Source: Christensenella sp. UBA1685 (GTDB lineage Bacteria; Bacillota; Clostridia; Christensenellales; CAG-138). From it: a stretch of DNA of 11,199 nt. This document shows, piece after piece, positions 6,945 to 11,199 of this stretch. The notes under the pieces were generated by a model. It ran no database searches. It was given only the letters and a program-made list of their open reading frames with translations, and was not told the DNA's origin. The stretch is taken from positions 1-11,199 of the forward strand of contig DCKB01000007.1 in the NCBI GenBank assembly GCA_002320595.1. Direction: 5' to 3'. The translations under genes and the position numbers were made by a program. Numbering within the stretch: the stretch's first letter is position 1; each line of letters begins with the position of its first letter.

Positions 6945-8306
6945 ATGATTAAAACATTGGAAAACAAACGATTTCATAAAGGCATCAGCCCCATTCGGAT
7001 TCTTCCGCTGGGCTTTTTGTGCGTCGCCCTTCTCGGAGCGCTGCTGCTGATGCTGCCCATCGCTTCCCACGGGGAGCCGCTCAGTTTTTTTGATGCGCTG
7101 TTTACCGCAACGTCCGCCTCCTGTGTGACCGGCCTCGTCGTGGTGGACACAGGAACGCATTTTACGCTGTTCGGGCAGATCGTCATCCTTGTGCTCATCC
7201 AGCTTGGCGGGCTCGGCTTTATGACGGCTGCAACACTGCTGTTCCGCGCAACGCGCAAGCGCATTTCCCTGCGCAGCCGCATGACGCTTGCCGAGTCCTT
7301 CGGAGAAGACAGGCTGCAGGGTGTGATCCGGCTCTGCATGAGCGCTGTGAAGTATACCTTTATCATTGAGGGCTGCGGTGCGGCGCTCCTTTGCCTGCGC
7401 TTTGTGCCCGATTTCGGTCCGCGCGGCATCTGGATGGGGATTTTCCACAGCGTGTCCGCCTTCTGCAACGCCGGATTTGATTTGATGGGCAATTTTGCCT
7501 CGCTCACCCGCTATGTGGGCGACCCGCTTGTCAACTTCACCATTATGGCGCTTATCATCACCGGCGGGCTTGGTTTTTCCGTAATCGTTGAGCTGCGCGA
7601 GCACAAGCGGTTTTCCAAGCTTTCCATGCATGCAAAGCTGGTCCTTACAGCCACCGGCGTGCTGTTAATGAGCGGCATGGTGCTGTTTTTGCTGTTTGAA
7701 GCGGGGAACCCCGCAACAATGGGCGGCCTTACGCCCCCGCAAAAGCTGCTTGCCGCGCTGTTCCAATCCGTGACCTGCCGCACAGCGGGCTTCAACACGA
7801 TCCCGCAGGAAACCCTTACGGACGCAAGCAAGTTTCTTTCTTCCATTTTAATGATTATCGGCGGCGGCCCCGCCGGAACGGCAGGCGGCATCAAAGTCAC
7901 CTCCGTTGCTGTGCTGCTCCTGACTGCGCACGCCTGTATCCGCAACCACCGGGATACCGAGGTGTTCGGCCGGAGGCTTTCCGCCATTTCCGTGCGCCGC
8001 GCGCTCTGCCTCGCCCTCATCGCCGTTTTGGTGCTTTTTGCAGCGCTCATCGGCATCACTTTCGCAGAGCAGCATGCGCATGCAAACCTTAACTTTCTGG
8101 ATTTCTTCTTTGAAGCCACCTCCGCGCTCGGCACGGTTGGCCTGACGGCAGGCCTTACTGCCGCTGCCTCCACATTTACGCGCGCAATCCTTTGCGCCCT
8201 GATGTACCTTGGGCGCGCAGGAATTATGACCATCGCGCTCGCAATTGGCGGGCGGACGGAGGAACCCGCCATCCGCTATCCGGAGGGCAACATTCTGATC
8301 GGCTGA
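6945..8306 (+). CDS. ktrB: KtrB/TrkH family potassium uptake channel subunit
   Basis: Membrane subunit of the Ktr K+ uptake system; forms the ion pathway and needs the cytosolic KtrA for gating. The 453-residue product matches B. subtilis KtrB from end to end. Four M1-P-M2 repeats each carry a filter loop with the key glycine: SCVTGL (Gly63), FCNAGF (Gly177), CRTAGF (Gly282) and LGTVGL (Gly399). The glycine-rich gating loop of the third repeat is present (GGGPAGTAGGIKV, 306-318), as are the conserved C-terminal RYPEG and final ILIG. I place the start at 6945 because residues from MIKTLENKRF onward match the family; the open frame back to 6816 is not conserved. The ribosome site is poor (GCCGCAAG), and a promoter lies almost on the start, suggesting nearly leaderless translation. 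Followed 29 nt later by ktrA. Order B-A is the reverse of the B. subtilis ktrAB operon. Confidence 0.94.
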   Translation: MIKTLENKRFHKGISPIRILPLGFLCVALLGALLLMLPIASHGEPLSFFDALFTATSASCVTGLVVVDTGTHFTLFGQIVILVLIQLGGLGFMTAATLLFRATRKRISLRSRMTLAESFGEDRLQGVIRLCMSAVKYTFIIEGCGAALLCLRFVPDFGPRGIWMGIFHSVSAFCNAGFDLMGNFASLTRYVGDPLVNFTIMALIITGGLGFSVIVELREHKRFSKLSMHAKLVLTATGVLLMSGMVLFLLFEAGNPATMGGLTPPQKLLAALFQSVTCRTAGFNTIPQETLTDASKFLSSILMIIGGGPAGTAGGIKVTSVAVLLLTAHACIRNHRDTEVFGRRLSAISVRRALCLALIAVLVLFAALIGITFAEQHAHANLNFLDFFFEATSALGTVGLTAGLTAAASTFTRAILCALMYLGRAGIMTIALAIGGRTEEPAIRYPEGNILIG

Positions 8307-8335
8307 CACGAACGCCGGGAAAGGAACCATTATTT

Positions 8336-9001
8336 ATGTCCAAACATGCAAAATCATTTGCCGTCATCGGGATTGGCCGCTTTGGGGAAAGCGTAGCCCA
8401 AACGCTCTGCACGCTCGGCCACGAGGTCTTGGCCGTTGACCGCGATGAAGCGCGCATTGCCTCCGTTGCAGATCACGTCACACATGCAGTGGTTGCAGAT
8501 ACTACGGATGAGCGCGCGCTCAAGCGCATCGGCGTGCGCAATTTTGACTGCGTCATCATCAGCGTGGGGGACGACATCCGAGCTTCCATCCTTACAACCG
8601 TGCTTGCAAAGGAGCAGGGCGCGCAGCTTGTGATTGCCAAAGCATCCGATAAGCTGCATGCACGCCTGTTGGAAAAGACCGGTGCGGACAAGGTCGTGCT
8701 GCCGGAGCATGAAGGTGGTGTGCGCCTTGCGCGTTCCCTGGTTTCGGGCAGCATCATCGATTATCTTGACCTTTCCGATAAATACAGCATCAATGAAACG
8801 CTCATTCCTGCGCCTTGGATTGGAAAAACGCTGATCGAGCTGAATGTGCGCAACCGGTTCGGCATTTCCGTGATCGCCATCCGCCGCGGCGAGGAAATTA
8901 TTGTAACGCTGGATCCCAAAGCGCCGCTTCGTGCGGGCGATGTGCTTGTAATGATCGGTGCGAACGAATCGCTCACGCGCATCGGCCACGGGAACGTATA
9001 G
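8336..9001 (+). CDS. ktrA: KtrA/TrkA-type RCK regulatory subunit of K+ uptake
   Basis: Cytosolic gating ring subunit that binds nucleotides and opens the KtrB channel. The 221 residues contain an RCK_N Rossmann domain with GIGRFG (12-17, including the Arg that in B. subtilis KtrA contacts the ATP phosphates) and the ribose-binding acidic residue in LAVDRDE (Asp35), followed by a linker (YLDLSDKYSI) and an RCK_C domain (about 135-215, ending GDVLVMIGANESL). RCK_C domains of Firmicute KtrA proteins bind c-di-AMP, which shuts the system; this is family knowledge, not seen here. AAAGGAA lies ten bases before the ATG. Translationally close to ktrB (29-nt gap) and the last gene before a hairpin terminator. 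The gene could equally be labelled trkA, but single-RCK length and partner type point to KtrA. Confidence 0.94.
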   Translation: MSKHAKSFAVIGIGRFGESVAQTLCTLGHEVLAVDRDEARIASVADHVTHAVVADTTDERALKRIGVRNFDCVIISVGDDIRASILTTVLAKEQGAQLVIAKASDKLHARLLEKTGADKVVLPEHEGGVRLARSLVSGSIIDYLDLSDKYSINETLIPAPWIGKTLIELNVRNRFGISVIAIRRGEEIIVTLDPKAPLRAGDVLVMIGANESLTRIGHGNV

Positions 9002-9017
9002 CGAATTGCGCAAAACG

Positions 9018-9076
9018 CGGGGAGCGCCTTGCTCGTCGAGTGTTGTGCGCGCTTCCCGGATCCACTTGGTTTTTTA
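9018..9076 (+). terminator. possible first terminator after ktrA
   Basis: A 10-pair stem (9018-9027 with 9049-9058, one G-U) closes a 21-nt loop 17 nt after the ktrA stop. A T run (TTGGTTTTTT, 9067-9076) follows only after eight further bases, and the loop is long, so this is weaker than the hairpin at 9088-9115. The two may act in series. Confidence 0.35.
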
Positions 9077-9087
9077 ACAAGCCGAAT

Positions 9088-9115
9088 AAAGGCCGCCTCG
9101 GATGAGGCGGCCTTT
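9088..9115. terminator. strong bidirectional terminator between ktrA and the convergent operon
   Basis: AAAGGCCGCCTC (9088-9099) pairs perfectly with GAGGCGGCCTTT (9104-9115), a 12-bp stem with a 4-nt loop GGAT. The A run on one arm gives a T run on the other, so it can stop transcription both ways; on the minus strand the tail reads TTTATTC. It lies exactly between two convergent units, ktrB-ktrA on the plus strand and the PqqD locus on the minus strand. Confidence 0.85.
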
Positions 9116-9135
9116 GCCGTTGATACTCTGTTCGG

Positions 9136-9369
9136 TTATTTGCACTTACGAGCTCTTGCATCCAAAGATACGCTGGAAGAAATCACGGATCGCATCAAAA
9201 ACACTGCCGCTCCCCTCCGGTTCCGCAGGCGTTTCACCTCACGCAGGCGTACCGTTACGCAGCGCTCCCCGCTTTCCCCGCAAAACGGCCGGAAGTTATC
9301 CGTAACGGAAACCGACCGCGGCGTCTCAAGCGCGATGGTCACGCCCGCAAGTGTAAATGCATAGTTCAT
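9136..9369 (-). pseudogene. truncated, frameshifted N-terminus of an HPr-kinase-like RiPP-cluster gene
   Basis: The first 45 or so codons (MNYAFTLAGVTIALE, then NFRPF) resemble the N-terminal beta strands of HPr-kinase-like proteins that I recall beside PqqD genes in Clostridia and cyanobacterial ScmC cassettes. Those proteins are normally about 250-300 residues with a Walker A motif; here the frame ends after 77 codons with nothing downstream. After codon 46 the original frame turns arginine-rich and loses character, while the -1 frame reads TPAEPEG...VFDAIRDFFQRIFGCKSS to a TAA at 9146-9148, an amphipathic tail that looks like genuine coding. One missing A in the AAA near 9233-9235 would join the two. 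A 9-bp direct repeat (9224-9232 and 9242-9250) marks the spot. The ATG overlaps the upstream stop as TGATG, so it was probably translationally coupled. Assignment to the HPr-kinase-like family is moderate; brokenness is likely but a real 77-aa protein is not excluded. Confidence 0.5.
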
Positions 9370-9605
9370 CAGGAAAACATATTAGATATATTTATTAATC
9401 CATTCGTATAGCAATAATCTTCAAGTATCACGTTGCATACACCCTCACTCGAAAATACGTTATCCACAGGATTGCCAAAATTATCGTAGCCCGTGGCAGT
9501 ACAGGTTAATGCATCAGCAGTTGTCAACGTCACATTACACCCTGCAATATGCTGCGACAGCTCAAAGCTCTCGTAATAAAGCTCAGGTTTCACGTCGGCT
9601 TTCAT
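9369..9605 (-). CDS. small four-cysteine RiPP-precursor-like peptide
   Basis: A 78-residue peptide with an excellent ribosome site (GGGGAGGAAAGAAG) before its ATG. The N-terminal third (VKPELYYESFELSQHIA, 5-21) looks like a leader or recognition segment; I recall similar starts in unnamed small proteins of gut Clostridia. The rest holds four cysteines (23, 35, 57, 65) among many Thr, Asn and Gly, ending ED-YCYTNG...SNMFS. It has no signal peptide or membrane segment. Position inside an operon led by a PqqD protein makes it the natural candidate substrate of that recognition protein. Its base composition is visibly more AT-rich than its neighbours, most clearly in its last 80 bases. The stop shares one base with the next ATG (TGATG). 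No modification enzyme is in the window, so precursor status is inference; a structural small protein is the alternative. Confidence 0.72.
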   Translation of the reverse strand: MKADVKPELYYESFELSQHIAGCNVTLTTADALTCTATGYDNFGNPVDNVFSSEGVCNVILEDYCYTNGLINISNMFS

Positions 9606-9674
9606 TCTTCTTTCCTCCCCGTTTCATGGCAATGTAAAATATTTAAATCCGTTTCAAACTTCACGCGAACCCGC

Positions 9675-10448
9675 TCAGTCGCCTGCACCGATGCGCACAA
9701 CCGCAGCCTCGCCCAAATAGCAATCCACAGCTGAAACAGTTGCGCTGCCGCCGGCAGGGATATCTCCCGCCGCGTACGCATACGCCGTTCCGCCAAAGTA
9801 TACGTCCTCAAACACCGTGTGGCAATACACCGTAACTCCCGCAATCGCTTCGGCAGAATTGTTGGTGAGCGTAACCTCGGTCTCCTGCACTGCGGCGGAA
9901 AGCCTGTCCGCCATCAGCGGCGTGCTTTGTTCAAACTGCGTTGTGCCGGCAATCGCCGTGCAGAAATTTGAAAGCACATAGGCGCTGTTGTCTTTTGCAA
10001 ATGCCCAGACGGTCTGCCCGGCCGGAAGGTCCCGCACCTCGAAAGCGAGTTCCTTCCCATCCGCCAATGTAACGGTAAGCCGTGCCTCCGCAAGATGCTC
10101 CTCCGAGCGGTTTGTGATCACGAGAGAAGCAATGTCTTCGCCCATTTCGTCCCCGCAGTCCGGGTTGTATCCCGAATATTGAAACAGGGAATCCACCGTA
10201 AGTTTCCCTTCTTCCAGCGAATACGGAAAAGCAAGGCTCTGTATGGTCGGCTCCGGTGTTTGCGCCGCATCCCCCGCCGCTTGCGTCGCGTCGGGCTCCA
10301 CCGTTTCGCCAGGCTTGTCCTGCTCTCCCCCAGGCGTACCCACGGGTCGTAAAAGTCCCCAAATTAAAACGGCAAGCAGAACCAGCAGCACCGCAATGAC
10401 CGCAATCATCAGCACCGTTGTTCTGCCGTGCGCCTGTTTTCCGCTCAT
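9675..10448 (-). CDS. membrane-anchored protein with two Ig/FxLYD-like domains
   Basis: A 257-residue protein of unknown function with one N-terminal membrane segment (about 11-33, TVLMIAVIAVLLVLLAVLIW) preceded by a short basic stretch, so the rest should be outside the cell. A Pro/Glu/Thr-rich linker (about 36-70) is followed by two beta-rich domains of the FxLYD/Ig type: one around 72-155 (LVITNRSEEHLAEARLTV, then DLPAGQTVWAF) and one around 185-255 (EVTLTNNSAEAIAGVTVY, then DIPAGGSATVSAV). The ASN/NS-turn plus DxPAGxT pattern repeats in both. Four Cys (98, 163, 209, 243) might form disulfides outside. The ATG at 10448 overlaps the PqqD stop as ATGA and has GGAGAGGAG upstream; the earlier start at 10466 lies inside pqqD. 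No catalytic motif is seen. It could help export, tether or receive the neighbouring peptide, which is context only. Confidence 0.85.
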   Translation of the reverse strand: MSGKQAHGRTTVLMIAVIAVLLVLLAVLIWGLLRPVGTPGGEQDKPGETVEPDATQAAGDAAQTPEPTIQSLAFPYSLEEGKLTVDSLFQYSGYNPDCGDEMGEDIASLVITNRSEEHLAEARLTVTLADGKELAFEVRDLPAGQTVWAFAKDNSAYVLSNFCTAIAGTTQFEQSTPLMADRLSAAVQETEVTLTNNSAEAIAGVTVYCHTVFEDVYFGGTAYAYAAGDIPAGGSATVSAVDCYLGEAAVVRIGAGD

Positions 10449-10720
10449 TCTTTCTCCTCTCCGCAAAGCAGCATGCCAACTTTCTCCATCTGCCCGATAA
10501 AAGCACGGACGTCAGCCGTTGCCCGATCCACTTCATATTCCGCTAAAAGCGCTTCCACCAGCTCTTCTTCCGTGCGTTCTTCCTGCAATGTATTCCAAAG
10601 CAGCAATCCGCTTTCACTGAGGTTGAGCATCCCGTGGAGCTTTTGGGCGGTTTCCCCAACCGGAATCAAAATATGCTCGCCGGCAATTTCTCGCAGCACA
10701 AATTCTCTTGTTGCTTTCAA
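10445..10720 (-). CDS. PqqD family peptide-recognition protein (RRE)
   Basis: PqqD-fold proteins bind the leader of ribosomally made peptides and hand it to a modifying enzyme, often a radical SAM protein. The 91 residues carry the family hallmarks: FVLREIAGEHILIPVGETA (7-25), the turn LNLSESGLLLWNTL (32-45), the acidic helix TEEELVEALLAEYEVD (50-65) and a C-terminal helix ADVRAFIGQMEKVGML. A TTG at 10720 is taken as start because AAGGAGG (10725-10731) lies just upstream with a 4-nt spacer and the product begins MKATREFVLRE as in relatives; a longer TTG start at 10765 has no ribosome site. First gene of a minus-strand operon, overlapping the next gene by ATGA. I leave the symbol blank because no PQQ biosynthesis genes are present; the protein is a generic RiPP recognition element. 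Confidence 0.9.
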   Translation of the reverse strand: MKATREFVLREIAGEHILIPVGETAQKLHGMLNLSESGLLLWNTLQEERTEEELVEALLAEYEVDRATADVRAFIGQMEKVGMLLCGEEKE

Positions 10721-10754
10721 GTTGCCTCCTTCTGTTGCAAATGCCCATAAACCC

Positions 10755-10787
10755 CTGCGGCGCAACCCGTGCAGTCCGCAGTTGCGG
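10755..10787 (-). other. mutually exclusive hairpins in the leader of the PqqD operon
   Basis: The predicted 110-nt leader contains three overlapping helices: CTGCGG/CCGCAG (10755-10760 with 10776-10781), CGCAAC/GTTGCG (10761-10766 with 10781-10786) and CCGCA/TGCGG (10776-10780 with 10783-10787). They share bases and cannot all form together. No T run follows, so an attenuator is not shown; the GC-rich block simply stands out in an otherwise AT-rich leader. Confidence 0.3.
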
Positions 10788-10840
10788 CTTCTGAACCCAA
10801 TAAGGGTATACTCCCACTTCTTACCTATATATTTTTGTTT

Positions 10841-10870
10841 ATCATATCGTCAAATCAGCCAATTTGTCAA
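10841..10870 (-). promoter_or_regulatory. sigma-A-type promoter for the PqqD/RiPP-like operon
   Basis: On the minus strand a perfect TTGACA (10865-10870) is followed after 18 bases by TATGAT (10841-10846), a five of six match to the -10. It sits in a strongly AT-rich block (about 10805-10965) that carries no gene. Transcription would start near 10834, leaving a leader of about 114 nt before the TTG start of the PqqD gene. The upstream remainder (10871-11003) shows no other feature I can support. Confidence 0.75.
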
Positions 10871-11003
10871 TCAGAAAACCATCAAGGCATCCTCTTTTTT
10901 ACCTAATTCATTTATATTTGAAGATTTGATATTACATTTTCTTCATTTTCTAACCGTCATATAAAGCAAGACGCCCCATCCCCCCACCATGAAAACATTT
11001 GCC

Positions 11004-11199
11004 TGTAGGCTTGTCAGACATGTTGGACGGTATAGCAACGAAGGAAAAGGTTGGGAGAGCAATACTGTAAAGGGCGCATAGGATGGTTATTGGAGGCTCT
11101 TCGATGCACAGCGAGCTGAGCATCGAAGTCGGCAAGCGAGTAGAGACGATGGGAGTCGTAGAAGCGACGCTGATCCTCACGGTGGCTGCGCTCTACTTT
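11004..11199 (-). mobile_element. one end of an insertion sequence running off the right edge
   Basis: The element holds a transposase gene read right to left whose stop is near 11014. A sequence beginning TGTAGGCTTGTCAGACA at 11004 may be the terminal inverted repeat; such ends often overlap the transposase stop in this kind of element. The exact tip cannot be set because the other end is outside the window, so 11004 is an estimate. The IS lies about 130 bases upstream of the PqqD operon promoter. Confidence 0.5.
11014..11199 (-). CDS. DDE integrase-core transposase, C-terminal fragment (partial at the right edge)
   Basis: The frame is open from the right edge to a TGA at 11014-11016 and gives 61 residues: it begins KVERSHREDQ, continues RFYDSHRLYSLADFDAQLA and ends PMRPLQYCSPNLFLRCYTV-QHV. 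The ERSHREDQxRFY signature with the downstream NHPMRPLQYCSP is typical of the end of retroviral-integrase-fold (rve) transposases of the IS481-like/IS3-like kind; the Glu in VER is the expected third residue of the catalytic DDE triad. It is not a start-containing frame, and a competing minus-strand frame (to 10950) and a plus-strand frame with a good ribosome site are shadows of it. The family (IS481-like or unclassified) is not certain from the C-terminus alone. Confidence 0.8.
   Translation of the reverse strand, partial: KVERSHREDQRRFYDSHRLYSLADFDAQLAVHRRASNNHPMRPLQYCSPNLFLRCYTVQHV

Noticed and set aside
10950..11180. 76-codon minus-strand frame over the IS end
   Set aside because: Wrong frame relative to the transposase and runs past the likely IS boundary; no ribosome site.
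11071..11199. Plus-strand frame with ATG at 11104 behind a good GGAGG site, open to the right edge
   Set aside because: It is antisense to the transposase C-terminus, whose catalytic-Glu signature ERSHREDQ decides the true frame.
1..11199. CRISPR array, tRNA or rRNA genes
   Set aside because: No regularly spaced repeats and no cloverleaf or rRNA-like stretches were seen on either strand.

Overview
The window reads as a piece of chromosome from a GC-rich, low-oxygen Firmicute of the class Clostridia, most likely a gut member of the Christensenellales/Oscillospirales type. This rests on protein style (RadC beginning with the clostridial HEGHRER-type N-terminus, UMF1-family MFS transporter, KtrAB-type potassium uptake, PqqD and its RiPP-like neighbours), strong AGGAGG-type ribosome binding sites, occasional TTG starts, and a family of intergenic palindromes that I recall from this group. 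Taxonomy is inference; there is no rRNA or other marker here.

Layout, left to right. (1) 49-3858, minus strand: a three-gene operon transcribed right to left from a sigma-A-like promoter at 3908-3936: UMF1/Atg22-like MFS transporter, RadC-family JAMM protein, alpha-phosphoglucomutase, with gaps of about 20 nt. (2) 3937-4238: a gene-free stretch with a dispersed-looking palindromic repeat, part of which forms a minus-strand terminator. (3) 4239-6765, minus strand: a two-gene operon of an N-acyl-D-amino-acid deacylase (D-aminoacylase) and a cytoplasmic SxxK serine hydrolase, probably for use of D-amino-acid-containing peptides or N-acyl-D-amino acids. (4) 6945-9001, plus strand: ktrB-ktrA, a K+ channel-like translocating subunit and its cytosolic RCK gating subunit, driven by an extended -10 promoter lying almost on top of the ktrB start codon. 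A strong 12-bp hairpin at 9088-9115 separates it from the convergent operon to the right. (5) 9136-10870, minus strand: a compact RiPP-like (ribosomally made, modified peptide) locus: PqqD recognition protein, membrane-anchored protein with two Ig/FxLYD-like domains, a 78-aa four-Cys precursor-like peptide, and the broken 5' end of an HPr-kinase-like gene. No radical SAM enzyme, protease or transporter for it is in the window. (6) 11014-11199, minus strand: the C-terminal 61 residues of a DDE integrase-type transposase from an insertion sequence that runs off the right edge.

The most interesting part is region 5. The PqqD protein implies that a peptide is recognised and modified, the four-Cys peptide is the natural candidate, and the last gene of the set is truncated and frameshifted next to a 9-bp direct repeat. 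With an IS immediately upstream, this looks like a RiPP system being eroded or recently rearranged. The rest is ordinary housekeeping and transport.
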